A stretch of 64,000 bases of DNA from an uncultured Polaribacter sp. (GCA_913020555.1 CAJWAC010000001.1:110347-174346); one strand, 5' to 3'. Positions 34,964 through 44,784 are shown, counted from the first letter of the stretch. Program-made: numbers and translations. The notes: generated by a model not told the origin, from the letters alone.

Positions 34964-37900
34964 TTACCCAATTTCTTGAATTTGTTTGTCCATTTGTAGC
35001 TGTTTATCACTTTTATTTCCTTTCAACCACATTTTGAATTTCATGATTAAAAAGAATAAAATAGGCACAACAATTAGTGTTAAAAAGGTAGCTATAAATA
35101 AACCATAAATTACTGTCCAAGCTAAAGGGCCCCAGAAAATTACGTTATCTCCTCCAAAATAAATGTTTGCATCAAAGTCACTAAACAATGTAAAGAAGTT
35201 GATGTTTAATCCTATAGCTAACGGAATTAAGCCTAAAATGGTAGTAATTGCCGTTAGTAATACAGGGCGTAAACGAGCCTTACCTGCTTTTACTACACTT
35301 TCAAAGAGATCTTCAGTCGGTAAATAATCTTTAGCGCCTAAATTTAATGTTTCCTTTTTTCTATCGATTAATAACTGGGTGTAATCTAAGAGAACAACTC
35401 CGTTATTTACAACAATTCCTGCGAGAGATATAATTCCCATCATTGTCATCATAATTACAAATGATGATCCAGTGATTACAATTCCACCAAAAACGCCAAT
35501 GAAGCTTAAGAAAATGGCAATCATAATAATTCCTGGTTTAGAAACTGAATTGAATTGGAAAATTAAAATAAAGAAAATCAAGGCTAAACCTTTAAAGAAA
35601 GCACCGCCTAAAAAGGATTGTTGCTTATTTTGTTCTTCAATTTGTCCTGTATAATCAATTTTTATGTTTGCAGGTTTGTCTGCAAAGTTTTTCATTTCTT
35701 CTTTAATCTGGTTTACAACAGCGGCAGCATCAACATAACCAGGAGCTAATTGAGAATAAATGGTAACCACACGTTTAGTATCTTTATGTTTAATAGCACT
35801 AAAACCAGAGCTATTACTTTGTTTAGCTACTGCAGAAATAGGAATAGCTTTTACCCTACCAGTATTATCTCTAAAGGTTATTTTTTGATTAAATAGAGCG
35901 CTTTTGTTGTATCTAATATCTTCTTTAAAACGAACGTTGATGTCATAATCTTCTCCATCTTCTTTATAGATTCCTGCTTTAGCTCCAAAAATAGCATTAC
36001 GTAACTGTTGTCCAACTTGCCCAGTTGCAACTCCTAGTTCACCAGCCTTTTTTCGGTCTACAATAACCTTCATTGACGGTTTGTCTTTATTCACATCAAT
36101 CTTTAACTCATCTACACCAGGTACGTTTCTTGTATTCACATACGCTCGCATTTTTTCTGCTGTTGAAATTAACTCTTCATAATCATCGCCCTCTAATTCA
36201 ATATTAATTGGAGCTCCTGTAGGAGGACCATTTGCGTCTTTTTCAACAGAAATTAAAACTCCTGGGTAAATTCCAGTAAGCGCTTCTTGCACTTTTTGTC
36301 TTAATTGTTCGCTATCTAAACCACGTCTGTATTTGTATTGACGCATAGATGCCGTTATTTTTCCTTTATGTGGCATTTCTGCTGAAGAACCACCATCTGT
36401 ATTTGGGTTTCCAGCACCTTCACCTACTTGAGAAACAGCACTTTCTACCATAAAATTTCGCTCTCCATCCATGTACATTTCTTCATTTAAAATGCCATAA
36501 ACACGCTGTTCTATTTCTTTGGTGATTTTATTAGTCTCATAAATATCTGTTCCCTGTGGATATTCAATATACACTACAACTTGGTTTGGTTTATTGTCTG
36601 GGAAAAATTCAATTTTTGTTCTTTGTGATGCAACTGATGCCCCAAAACCACCAAAAGCAGCAAAAAGTAGTATAAACGTTCCAATGGTAATTAAACCCGG
36701 TTTCCATCCTTTTAAAGCACCTCTTAGTAATTTTTCATATACATTTTCAAGCCAAACTAAGGTATTTCTTTGAAAGTAATTTGCAGCTTTTCTTAAAACT
36801 AAGCGATACACCCATAACATAATTGCAGTAAATACCATTACAGAACCTAAAGCTCTGAATTCGCCACCAAAAACAAAAATTAATATTCCAATACCAGCAA
36901 CAATAGCTGAAAGAGAGATGATTCTTTTTAATGGCATTTCTTTATCTTCAGTAGTCATAAACTGAGAAACTAAAACTGAGTTAAAGAAAATAGCAACTAC
37001 TAAAGACGAGCCTAAAACTACTGAAAGTGTTATAGGGAAATAAATCATAAACTGACCAAAAAGTCCTGGCCACAAACCCAAAGGAACAAAAGCTGCAACT
37101 GTTGTTACTGTAGATATGATAATAGGATATGCAATTTCTCCAATACCTTTTTTAGCGGCTTCAACTCTGCTTAATCCTTCTTCATCCATTAAACGATATA
37201 CGTTTTCTACTACTACAATTCCGTTATCTACAAGCATTCCAAGTCCCATAATCAGCCCAAAAAGAATCATGGTATTTAGTGTATAACCTAATGCTGCTAA
37301 TATCATAAGAGACATAAACATTGACATAGGAATTGCAAAACCAACAAATAGTGCGTTTTTAAATCCTAAGAAAAACATTAAGACAACAACAACTAAAATA
37401 ATTCCAAAAATGATATTATTTACTAAGTCATCAACTTGACCAATAGTTTTGTCTGATAAATCGTTGGTGATTGTTATTTCTAAATCCGCAGGAAAATAAT
37501 CTTTAATAGCTTTGTTAACAATTATTTTAATTTGATCAGCGGCAGCTACCATGTTTTTACCAGCACGTTTTTTAACATCTAACATTACTACTTGTTTTCC
37601 GTCTTTTCTAGCAAATGTAGTTTTGTCTTTTTCTCTAAAACGAATTGTAGCAATATCCTTTAAATATATAGAGCTTCCTTTTTCTGATTTAATTACAAAA
37701 TCTTCGAGATCTGATGGATGTTCAATTTCTCCTAAAATTCGAATTGTTCTTCTTTGTCCACTTGCAATTAAGTTACCAGCAGAAGAAGTAACATTCCCGT
37801 TTTGAATGGCCCCAACAATATCATTGAAGCTTACTTGCATTGCCATCATTTTGTAGATATCAACGGCTATTTCTACTTCTTTGTCTTGTACACCTCTAAT

Positions 37901-38467
37901 ATCTGCTTTCTTTACTTCTGTTAAATCTTCTATATCATCTTGCAAATATTCTGCAAAGAATTTTAATTTTTGAAGTGGATAATCTCCAGAAATATTGATA
38001 TTTAAAAATGGAATTTCTTCAGATAAATTTAAATCAAAAGCCTTGGGATCTACTTTTGCTCCATTAAATGTAGGCCAGTCTTCACCTGCTTTTTCAGTAT
38101 CTAGTTTGTCTTTTACACGTTGTTTGGCAACTTCAACATCCATGTCATCATCAAACTCTACAATAATCATAGAATAATCTTCTTGCGACGTTGAGGTAAT
38201 TTCTACAACACCACTTAAACTTTTTAATTGATCTTCAAGTGGGTCAGTAATTAACTTTTCTATGTCTTCAGCTGTGTTTCCTGGATATAAAGTACTGATG
38301 TAAATTTTAGTTTCTTTAATTTCTGGAAAATCTTCTCTAGGCATACTGAAATATGCAGAGATTCCAAGAACAAGAATTAAGAAAATAGTAACATACATTG
38401 TGGTTTTATTATTAATTGCCCACGATGAAAGCTTAAATTCTTTATCTGTTTTTTTATTTTTAGCCAT
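34964..38467 (-). CDS. RND efflux pump inner-membrane transporter (AcrB/HAE1 family)
   Basis: A 1167-residue proton-driven pump with 12 helices and two large periplasmic loops. N-terminal AYFSMPREDFPEI and YPGNTAEDIEKLITDPLEDQLKSL, then GLIMGLGMLVDNGIVVVENVYRLMDEEG (helix 4 with Asp) are typical of the HAE group. It is about 100 residues longer than AcrB, mostly in an extra segment between the two halves. It is the third pump component after the fusion protein and TolC genes. Substrate class is unknown. Confidence 0.93.
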   Translation of the reverse strand: MAKNKKTDKEFKLSSWAINNKTTMYVTIFLILVLGISAYFSMPREDFPEIKETKIYISTLYPGNTAEDIEKLITDPLEDQLKSLSGVVEITSTSQEDYSMIIVEFDDDMDVEVAKQRVKDKLDTEKAGEDWPTFNGAKVDPKAFDLNLSEEIPFLNINISGDYPLQKLKFFAEYLQDDIEDLTEVKKADIRGVQDKEVEIAVDIYKMMAMQVSFNDIVGAIQNGNVTSSAGNLIASGQRRTIRILGEIEHPSDLEDFVIKSEKGSSIYLKDIATIRFREKDKTTFARKDGKQVVMLDVKKRAGKNMVAAADQIKIIVNKAIKDYFPADLEITITNDLSDKTIGQVDDLVNNIIFGIILVVVVLMFFLGFKNALFVGFAIPMSMFMSLMILAALGYTLNTMILFGLIMGLGMLVDNGIVVVENVYRLMDEEGLSRVEAAKKGIGEIAYPIIISTVTTVAAFVPLGLWPGLFGQFMIYFPITLSVVLGSSLVVAIFFNSVLVSQFMTTEDKEMPLKRIISLSAIVAGIGILIFVFGGEFRALGSVMVFTAIMLWVYRLVLRKAANYFQRNTLVWLENVYEKLLRGALKGWKPGLITIGTFILLFAAFGGFGASVASQRTKIEFFPDNKPNQVVVYIEYPQGTDIYETNKITKEIEQRVYGILNEEMYMDGERNFMVESAVSQVGEGAGNPNTDGGSSAEMPHKGKITASMRQYKYRRGLDSEQLRQKVQEALTGIYPGVLISVEKDANGPPTGAPINIELEGDDYEELISTAEKMRAYVNTRNVPGVDELKIDVNKDKPSMKVIVDRKKAGELGVATGQVGQQLRNAIFGAKAGIYKEDGEDYDINVRFKEDIRYNKSALFNQKITFRDNTGRVKAIPISAVAKQSNSSGFSAIKHKDTKRVVTIYSQLAPGYVDAAAVVNQIKEEMKNFADKPANIKIDYTGQIEEQNKQQSFLGGAFFKGLALIFFILIFQFNSVSKPGIIMIAIFLSFIGVFGGIVITGSSFVIMMTMMGIISLAGIVVNNGVVLLDYTQLLIDRKKETLNLGAKDYLPTEDLFESVVKAGKARLRPVLLTAITTILGLIPLAIGLNINFFTLFSDFDANIYFGGDNVIFWGPLAWTVIYGLFIATFLTLIVVPILFFLIMKFKMWLKGNKSDKQLQMDKQIQEIG

Positions 38468-38493
38468 TAGTTGTTAGTTTTAAAAAATTTTAT

Positions 38494-38558
38494 AACCTGA
38501 TATCATTTTTGATATGTTTAATTCAATATTCATGAATTCAAAGTTTTAAAATCAGGTT
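38494..38558 (-). repeat. Inverted repeat between fusion protein and pump genes
   Basis: AACCTGAT at 38494-38501 pairs with ATCAGGTT at 38551-38558 across about 50 bases that include a smaller hairpin (ATATCA/TGATAT). On the transcribed strand it is followed by ATAAAATTTTTT. It could be an mRNA structure that lowers or tunes pump expression relative to the first two genes. Confidence 0.35.
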
Positions 38559-38580
38559 TATTTTAAAGTTTCGTATATAT

Positions 38581-39753
38581 TTATTTACGACTAATTTTAA
38601 TTTCTTGTGCATCTTTAACGCTTCTAGCGCCAGCTTTTATTAAAATATCTCCAACCTTTACACCTTCTAAAATCTCAATAATATCTCCTTGAGATTTTCC
38701 TGTTTTAACAACTACTTGTTTTGCAATTCCTTTATCGTTTTTCAGATTTTTAATAACGTAAACATACTGTTTGCCTTCTGCATTTTCTGAAATAATACTT
38801 TGAGGAATTAAAATAGCTTCAGGGTTAGTGTAATCGTTAATTTGTAACCTAGCAGTTAAGTTTGGTTTTATACTTCTGTCTTTATTTGGTACACCAACTT
38901 CTACTTTAAAAGTTCTATTTACAGGGTTGATAAAATTACCTGTTTGACGCACTTTGGTGTTTAAGTTTTTTCCTAATACAGGAAATTCAATTGCTACTGT
39001 TTTTCCTGGAGTAATGGAAGAAATGTAAGTTTCAGGAACATCTGCTTCAATAAACATATTTGCTAAATTCACTATTCTAAAAACTTCTGAACTAGGTCCA
39101 GGAGCTACAACTGTTCCTTGGTCTTTGATAACATCATCTATAATTCCTGAAAAAGGTGCTCTAATTGTTGTTTTATCCAACTGTTTTTTCAGTTGCGCTA
39201 AAGCGTTTGTTTGCGATTTAAAATTTGTTTCTGCTTGTAAAAATTGAATTTCTGATCCAATTTTTTCGTCCCACAACCTTTTTTGACGCTCATAAGTTGT
39301 TTTTGCTAAAGCAGTTGTAGCCTCCAATTGAGCTACTTGTTGTGCCATTCCTCCATCATCAATTTTGGCTAGAGATTGCCCTTTTTTAACTTTTTGCCCT
39401 TTTTTAACATAAACTCTTTCTAATCTTCCAGGCATTTCTGGATAAATTAAAACGTTTTGTTTTGTTTTCACATCACCTTGTAATTCTAAATAATGATTAA
39501 AAACTTCGGTTTTAATAGTAATTGCTGTAACTAAAGGTACTTTTTTTAAAGTATCTAGTTTTTCTATAGCTCTGTTTAATTGTTTGATTTCATTAGAAAT
39601 TTCTTGTATTTTTTTATCTAATTCAGATTTTTTAGTACGAATTTGTTTTAAGTTTTGGCTTGCAATAACAGCTTCTAAAGACTGTTGTTTTTTATCACCT
39701 CCACAAGAGGATAAAATGAACATTGCGAGTACTAGTGAATATATTTTTCTCAT
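38581..39753 (-). CDS. RND efflux periplasmic adaptor (membrane fusion protein)
   Basis: A 390-residue HlyD/AcrA-type adaptor. It begins with a lipoprotein signal (MRKIYSLVLAMFILSSC, Cys17), then a short coiled coil (residues 25-70), the lipoyl half VYVKKGQKVKKGQSLAKIDD, a helical hairpin, the second half (TTIRAPFSGIIDDVIKDQGTVV) and beta-barrel domains. It bridges the inner pump and the outer-membrane channel. It ends 113 bases before the pump gene and follows the TolC-like gene by 11 bases. Confidence 0.93.
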   Translation of the reverse strand: MRKIYSLVLAMFILSSCGGDKKQQSLEAVIASQNLKQIRTKKSELDKKIQEISNEIKQLNRAIEKLDTLKKVPLVTAITIKTEVFNHYLELQGDVKTKQNVLIYPEMPGRLERVYVKKGQKVKKGQSLAKIDDGGMAQQVAQLEATTALAKTTYERQKRLWDEKIGSEIQFLQAETNFKSQTNALAQLKKQLDKTTIRAPFSGIIDDVIKDQGTVVAPGPSSEVFRIVNLANMFIEADVPETYISSITPGKTVAIEFPVLGKNLNTKVRQTGNFINPVNRTFKVEVGVPNKDRSIKPNLTARLQINDYTNPEAILIPQSIISENAEGKQYVYVIKNLKNDKGIAKQVVVKTGKSQGDIIEILEGVKVGDILIKAGARSVKDAQEIKISRK

Positions 39754-39764
39754 TTCTGATTTGT

Positions 39765-41096
39765 TTATTTAATTGGAATGTTTAAGGCGTTTTCTAGAGT
39801 AGCTTTTTTGGCAATTATGTTTAGCATTGCTCTTACATAAGAATCTTGCTGACTATGTAATTGATTTTGAGCTTGTAGTAAATCAAAACTCGTGGTAAGA
39901 CCCTCGTTAAATTTTATTTGTTGTTTTTTCTCAATTCTTTCTGCAAGGTTTAAGTTTTTTTGTGCAGTTTCATAATTATCAATACTCAATTGATAATCGC
40001 TCTTTGCGCTTTGAGCGGCCAAACTAAGTTGCTGTTTGGTTTCCTCTAAACGAACATCAGCAGTTTCTAAATCAAATTTTGCTTGTGCTGTTTTTGCTTT
40101 TCTACCAAAACTACTAAAAATGGGAACGTTTAAACTTACGCCCAATGTTGAGGATTGAAACCAACGTTGTTCACTTTTAAAAAAGTTGAAATTATTAGAA
40201 AAAGCCTGAGTTCCATAATTTACAAATGCACTTAAACTTGGTAAATTTTTACTTTTTTCTAATTGAACCATTAAACGTTTTGTTTCTCTGTCGTTTTCTG
40301 CAATTCTAAAATCTATGTGATTTGTGATATCAAATTCTTCTACTAATAAATTTAAATCGGTACTTTCAACAACTAAAGACTCTAAAGTATCTGTTAACTC
40401 AACTTGAGTATCAATAGCAGTACCTATGGCAATATTTAACATTTGGTAGGCAATTCCTTTTAATCTCTCTGAGGCTTTGATATTGTTTTCTACATTTCCT
40501 TTAATTATTTCAAATTGTTCAACGTTTTCTTGTTCCGTTAATCCATTATCATAAGCCAGTGTAGTTTCTTTTAGAATTTTGTCGTTTACAGCTTGGTTTC
40601 TTTTGAGAATCTCGATGGTTTTTTCTGCGATCAAAATATTTCCATAAGCGTTAATTACAGCTTCTCTTGTTAGCAGTTCTGTTTTTTCTTTTGCTTGTTC
40701 AGAGATTTTTAAAAATGTTTTAGATGCTTGTAAACCCACTAAGTAAGAGCCATCAAAAATTAGTTGTGTTAAGGTTACTGAGGCGTTTGCATTTTGTTTT
40801 GTGCCAAAAACAAACTCTTCGTTAACACCATCACCGTTTATATCAGCAACGCTAATAGGTTGTTTTAAAAAATTTTGATAATCTAAAGCTCCGCTAATTT
40901 GTGGTAATCCTATAGTGGTCGTTTCCCAAACGGTTTCTTTAGCAATTTTAATATCATTACTAGCCGCTTTTGCATTATAGCTGTTTACTAACGCAAAGTC
41001 AATGGCTTCTTTTAAAGAAAGTTCCATTGTTTTTTCTTGTGCTTTTAATATTGATGTAAAAGCTAAAAAAGAAATGATGTATACGTATTTCTTCAT
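39765..41096 (-). CDS. TolC-family outer-membrane channel
   Basis: A 443-residue protein with a signal peptide (about residues 1-19, MKKYVYIISFLAFTSILKAQ) and two OEP repeats rich in long helices, with the N-terminal LKEAIDFALVNSYNAKAASNDIKIAKETVW block. It forms the outer-membrane exit duct for the RND pump. Its start codon directly follows the stop of the TetR gene, so the four genes are one operon. Confidence 0.92.
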   Translation of the reverse strand: MKKYVYIISFLAFTSILKAQEKTMELSLKEAIDFALVNSYNAKAASNDIKIAKETVWETTTIGLPQISGALDYQNFLKQPISVADINGDGVNEEFVFGTKQNANASVTLTQLIFDGSYLVGLQASKTFLKISEQAKEKTELLTREAVINAYGNILIAEKTIEILKRNQAVNDKILKETTLAYDNGLTEQENVEQFEIIKGNVENNIKASERLKGIAYQMLNIAIGTAIDTQVELTDTLESLVVESTDLNLLVEEFDITNHIDFRIAENDRETKRLMVQLEKSKNLPSLSAFVNYGTQAFSNNFNFFKSEQRWFQSSTLGVSLNVPIFSSFGRKAKTAQAKFDLETADVRLEETKQQLSLAAQSAKSDYQLSIDNYETAQKNLNLAERIEKKQQIKFNEGLTTSFDLLQAQNQLHSQQDSYVRAMLNIIAKKATLENALNIPIK

Positions 41097-41702
41097 TTAT
41101 ATTTGATTCTTTTTTAATTGTTTTTCTAATTTTTTAATGCCTTTTTCTGTACAAATTCCTCTTAAATGATATTCATAATAATAGTTCATTAAGGTTTTCA
41201 TTGAATAATTATTCAAAGGAAATTGGTCTTTGTCTTTAATACCAATAATTCCAGTAAAATAAATTCTAGAGATAAATTCAACATCTATATTTTCTCTGTA
41301 AACTCCTAGCTCAATGCCATATGTAAGATTTTCTTTTACACAATCATGCATTACATTAAACTGTTTTTGCTTTAAAGACATGTAAATTTTTGGATAATAT
41401 TTTTGAAGTTGATATTGAGGTGAAGATTTTTCATCCTTTAAATGATACATTACAAATTGTTTAATGTTAAACAACTCATCAATAGGATTTTCTTTTAAAG
41501 CACAAATATCATCAATGCCAGATGAAATGATGTTAAACGTATGATTACTTACAGCATTCACCAATTCAGTTTTATTTTTAAAATACTTATAAATTGTTTT
41601 TTTAGAAACCCCTAAGGCTCCTGCAATCTCATCCATAGTAACACTTTTAAAACCTAAGTTTAAAAAAAGTTCGTTTGATTTCTCTAAAATTTTATCACGC
41701 AT
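41097..41702 (-). CDS. TetR-family regulator of the efflux operon
   Basis: A 201-residue regulator with an N-terminal TetR helix-turn-helix: KSVTMDEIAGALGVSKKTIYKYFKNKTELVNAV at about residues 18-50. The C-terminal ligand domain is unassigned. I chose ATG at 41702 (MRDKILEKS), the usual start for this group; an ATG two codons upstream is equally possible. It is first in the operon and a perfect 9-bp inverted repeat lies just upstream, so it probably represses itself and the pump and is released by a pump substrate. Confidence 0.9.
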   Translation of the reverse strand: MRDKILEKSNELFLNLGFKSVTMDEIAGALGVSKKTIYKYFKNKTELVNAVSNHTFNIISSGIDDICALKENPIDELFNIKQFVMYHLKDEKSSPQYQLQKYYPKIYMSLKQKQFNVMHDCVKENLTYGIELGVYRENIDVEFISRIYFTGIIGIKDKDQFPLNNYSMKTLMNYYYEYHLRGICTEKGIKKLEKQLKKNQI

Positions 41703-41712
41703 TAACATTTTG

Positions 41713-41720
41713 CAAAAATA
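41713..41720 (-). promoter_or_regulatory. -7 box of the TetR-RND operon
   Basis: TATTTTTG on the minus strand matches TAnnTTTG and sits 10 bases upstream of the chosen TetR start and six bases from the palindrome. It implies a very short leader. Confidence 0.45.
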
Positions 41721-41725
41721 CAACA

Positions 41726-41753
41726 GGAAACTTTAGAAACAAAAAAAGTTTCC
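41726..41753. promoter_or_regulatory. Putative TetR operator (9-bp inverted repeat)
   Basis: GGAAACTTT at 41726-41734 and AAAGTTTCC at 41745-41753 form a perfect inverted repeat with a 10-base spacer. It covers the spacer or -33 region upstream of the -7 box of the TetR gene. Size and symmetry suit a TetR dimer pair. Confidence 0.65.
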
Positions 41754-41829
41754 AAAGTTTTAATGTTTTTTTAACATTTCATTTAAAAAGAGCAATTTCT
41801 TTACTGTATTTTTACAAAAAATTTAAGAT

Positions 41830-42801
41830 TTGGATATTTTACACTATCAACAACAGTTTTTAGGTTATTTAGAATCAAAAAATTGGATAAAAGAACCTAA
41901 AAATCTATACGAACCTGTAGATTACATTTTACAATTGGGGGGCAAAAGAATTCGTCCAGTTTTAACTTTAATGGCAGCTGATATTTTTTCTAAAGACTAC
42001 CAAAAAGCTTTGCCAGCAGCTTTAGCTGTTGAGGTTTTTCATAATTTTACTTTGGTACATGACGATATTATGGACGATGCACCTTTAAGAAGAGGTAAGG
42101 CTACAGTTCATGAAAAATGGGATTTGAACACGGGTATTCTTTCTGGTGATGCTATGCTAATTTTAGCATATAAATATTTTGAAGATTATGAACCTATAGT
42201 TTTTCAAAAGTTAGCAAAACTATTTAGTAAAACAGCTTTAGAGGTTTGTGATGGGCAGCAGTTAGACGTGGATTTCGAAACACGAGATGATGTTACTATT
42301 GATGCATATATGAATATGATTCGATTAAAAACATCAGTTTTAGTTGCTGCAGCTTTAAAAATGGGTGCAATTGTTTCAGAAACTAGCGAAGAAAATGCCA
42401 ATTTAATTTATGATTTTGGTTTAAATTTAGGCTTGGCTTTTCAGTTACAAGATGATTATTTAGATGCTTTTGGTGACCCTGAAACTTTTGGTAAACAAAT
42501 AGGGGGTGATATTATAGAAAACAAAAAAACCTACCTTTATTTAAAAGCTTTAGAGTTATCTGATGAGGAAACTTCCCAAAAATTAAAATTTTTCTATCAA
42601 AATAAGTTTTCTGAAAACAATTCAAAAATAGAAGAGGTAAAACGAATATTTGAAATTAATGACATTCCTTTGCTAATTTCTCAAGAAATTAGAACTTTTA
42701 CAGACAAAGCTTTTGATAATTTAGATAAAATGAATATCACAAAAGAAAATAAAGATAAGCTGAGAAGTTTTGGAACTTGGTTAATGAATAGAATAGTTTA
42801 A
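41830..42801 (+). CDS. Polyprenyl diphosphate synthase
   Basis: A 323-residue trans-prenyltransferase starting at TTG 41830. The first Asp-rich motif is DDIMDD in LVHDDIMDDAPLRRGKATVH near residue 80, the second is QLQDDYLDAFGD near 205, and GGKRIRP lies near residue 37. It condenses isopentenyl diphosphate with allylic substrates to make a chain for quinones or lipid carriers. Length fits octaprenyl or related synthases; chain length is not predicted. Divergent from the TetR operon. Confidence 0.92.
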   Translation: MDILHYQQQFLGYLESKNWIKEPKNLYEPVDYILQLGGKRIRPVLTLMAADIFSKDYQKALPAALAVEVFHNFTLVHDDIMDDAPLRRGKATVHEKWDLNTGILSGDAMLILAYKYFEDYEPIVFQKLAKLFSKTALEVCDGQQLDVDFETRDDVTIDAYMNMIRLKTSVLVAAALKMGAIVSETSEENANLIYDFGLNLGLAFQLQDDYLDAFGDPETFGKQIGGDIIENKKTYLYLKALELSDEETSQKLKFFYQNKFSENNSKIEEVKRIFEINDIPLLISQEIRTFTDKAFDNLDKMNITKENKDKLRSFGTWLMNRIV

Positions 42802-42842
42802 TTATTATTAGATTTTATTTGCAAATAATTTAAAATAAATAG

Positions 42843-42850
42843 TACATTTG
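42843..42850 (+). promoter_or_regulatory. -7 box for the tRNA gene
   Basis: TACATTTG followed by CA matches TAnnTTTG and lies 15 bases upstream of the mature tRNA 5' end. Confidence 0.5.
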
Positions 42851-42865
42851 CAAACCAAAATTATA

Positions 42866-42939
42866 GGTCCTATAGCTCAGTTGGTTAGAGCACCTGACTC
42901 ATAATCAGGTGGTCCATGGTTCGAGTCCATGTGGGACCA
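42866..42939 (+). tRNA. tRNA with CAU anticodon, probably tRNA-Met
   Basis: A 74-base cloverleaf. The acceptor stem GGTCCTA pairs with TGGGACC (one T-G pair) and A73 follows. The D arm has AGCTCAGTTGGTTAGAGC, the anticodon stem CCTGA/TCAGG encloses CTCATAA with CAT at 42900-42902, and the T arm has GGTTCGAGTCC. CCA is not encoded. A CAU tRNA can be elongator Met or lysidine-modified Ile; the anticodon and acceptor stems resemble the elongator Met of this group. Confidence 0.93.
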
Positions 42940-42951
42940 CTTTATAATTTC

Positions 42952-42982
42952 AAGCACTTACAGTAATGTAGGTGCTTTTTTT
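42952..42982 (+). terminator. Terminator after the tRNA
   Basis: AAGCACTTAC at 42952-42961 pairs with GTAGGTGCTT at 42968-42977 (10 bp with one T-G pair), with a six-base loop and a following T run. Confidence 0.8.
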
Positions 42983-43316
42983 GTTTAAAACACTTGATGT
43001 TTTTAAAGTTTACTTCTCAAATTCACCTATTTTTTTAACAAACTAAGGGCTGTCTTTTTTATTTTTAATCCAATAGAAGAGTAATTCTTTATTGGGAAAT
43101 TTATACCTCCATTAATAAATAAAAATTTAAACTTAAAAAAATAACAAATAAAAGAGGTTTAAAACCTTATTAGAAATAGTCTTGTATAAAATACGAATTA
43201 TACTAATGGCAAATGTTTTTACCTCAATTCAGCTATTTCTAAACCTCATATAAATTAATTAAAAAAACGGTATGATTTTTGTTTTTTTGAATACATTAAT
43301 ATGATAAACTTAAATT
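42983..43316. other. AT-rich gap without recognisable genes
   Basis: About 330 bases with no open frame of useful length, no tRNA and no strong repeat. It probably includes the promoter of the following small gene, but no clean TAnnTTTG box was found close to it. Confidence 0.4.
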
Positions 43317-43730
43317 ATGAAAAAATTACTTCTGCTTTCCGCTTTATTAACCCTATCTTTTAGTTATGGGCAAGGCTACTTTAAAATAACGTCAAATAAT
43401 GAATTAGTTTGGGAAAAAATTCTTGGTGAAAATATTGAAATTGAATCTCAGACAATATCCTTGAAAAGCATAAGTAAAAGTGCGGCTTACTTAAGAAATA
43501 TTCATAGTGCTGATTTAATTGTGCAACATAAGGGAGAAAGAACAAGATTCTATGTAAAAAACATTAAACAGAGAACCTATGATATTGATCGTGAAGAAGA
43601 TGTTGAAAACATCGTAATAAATAACAAAGGAACATTTAGAAAATTTTTCATTTCAAGGGGTGATTATAAATTTCTTGAGCAATCTATAAACAACGCTATT
43701 AATTCTTTGATTGAAGAAAGTAATTGGTAA
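43317..43730 (+). CDS. Small exported hypothetical protein, 137 aa
   Basis: A 137-residue protein with a cleavable signal peptide (MKKLLLLSALLTLSFSYGQ). The mature part is charged and shows alternating strands then a helical C-terminus (GDYKFLEQSINNAINSLIEES). No family is recognised. It stands alone between a tRNA and a convergent gene. Confidence 0.65.
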   Translation: MKKLLLLSALLTLSFSYGQGYFKITSNNELVWEKILGENIEIESQTISLKSISKSAAYLRNIHSADLIVQHKGERTRFYVKNIKQRTYDIDREEDVENIVINNKGTFRKFFISRGDYKFLEQSINNAINSLIEESNW

Positions 43731-43868
43731 AATTAAACGATTAAAAAATTTATTAAACATTATAATGGATTCAAAGCTATCATAGGTTTTATTAGCATTG
43801 CTTATTGGCATATCCCAAGCGGTTATGAATTTTACAATTTCCCTAATGGAATAGTAATATATAACTCT

Positions 43869-44600
43869 TTAGTCAAGTTTATTCAACATATCTTTTTCAA
43901 TGTCTATAATTAAGTAAATCAATTTTTTTTGATCCTTTTTAGACAGTTTATGAAAGAGTTTATCACCTTCATTTAACAATTCGTAACCAATTTCTAAACC
44001 TTTTATCTGGCTGTCAGAGTAAGCTTCTTTTTTATTTTTCATCACACTAATTAAGTGCTGAATAATTTCTTTAATTTTTTGAACCTGTTTTCTGTCGTGC
44101 AATGTATTGAACAGTGCTTGTGAGGTATTGATAAAAGTATTGATTTCTTTTCTAGATAATGATTTTAGTAAAACATTAAATTTTTCACCATCAAAAGGAG
44201 CTTCTATTTTTTTACTTATTGCTTCTTTAACAAAAGTGGTTTCAAAAGTCTGAACAGCTTTAAATGTTTTTAGAGCTTTGAGGCCTGTTTTTATTATTTT
44301 AGGTAGATGTATGCCATACTTAAAAATTAATCGAGAGGTATCTAAAAGAATTGTTAGTAATTTCTGTGGATTTTTTGAGTAATCATCTAAACTGTTAAAA
44401 GCATCATTTAGTGCCATTCTTTTGGAATATTCAGGATAAACATAAGATAGATAATAGGTTCTAAAATCAGTTACCGTTTTTTCATCTATGGTTGCCGGAA
44501 TATCAAAGTTCTCTTTTATATTTTTATACAGATATCTTTCAAATAACACCTCGCGATATCCATTAATAATATCCTTTAATATACGTTCTTTTGAATCCAA
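43869..44600 (-). CDS. Conserved hypothetical helical protein, 243 aa
   Basis: A 243-residue all-helical cytoplasmic protein rich in Lys and Asp, with no signal peptide. It has a DAFNSLDDYSKNPQKLLTILLDTSRLIFKYGIHLPKI block near the middle and a repeated-looking C-terminal helical pair. I do not recognise a family. It lies about 185 bases downstream of the DASS transporter gene on the same strand. Confidence 0.6.
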   Translation of the reverse strand: MDSKERILKDIINGYREVLFERYLYKNIKENFDIPATIDEKTVTDFRTYYLSYVYPEYSKRMALNDAFNSLDDYSKNPQKLLTILLDTSRLIFKYGIHLPKIIKTGLKALKTFKAVQTFETTFVKEAISKKIEAPFDGEKFNVLLKSLSRKEINTFINTSQALFNTLHDRKQVQKIKEIIQHLISVMKNKKEAYSDSQIKGLEIGYELLNEGDKLFHKLSKKDQKKLIYLIIDIEKDMLNKLD

Positions 44601-44784
44601 TTTTTATTTTTATTTGAGCAGTAAATATCAAATATCGCTATAATTTTTTCAATTGTGATATTTAAAGCCTTTATATGATTTACGAAGGATAACTTATTTT
44701 ATGCTTTCTTCATTTTTTAATCAAGGGTTTTTAGCGTAAAATAGATATACTATATTTATTAAAATTGCATCAGAAGCTTCTTTA

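Noticed and set aside
43740..43913. A 57-codon open frame with hydrophobic sequence (FKAIIGFISIAYWHIP)
   Set aside because: It has no ATG, GTG or TTG start, lies directly after a stop in the same frame and overlaps the end of the opposite gene. It may be a remnant, but cannot be supported.
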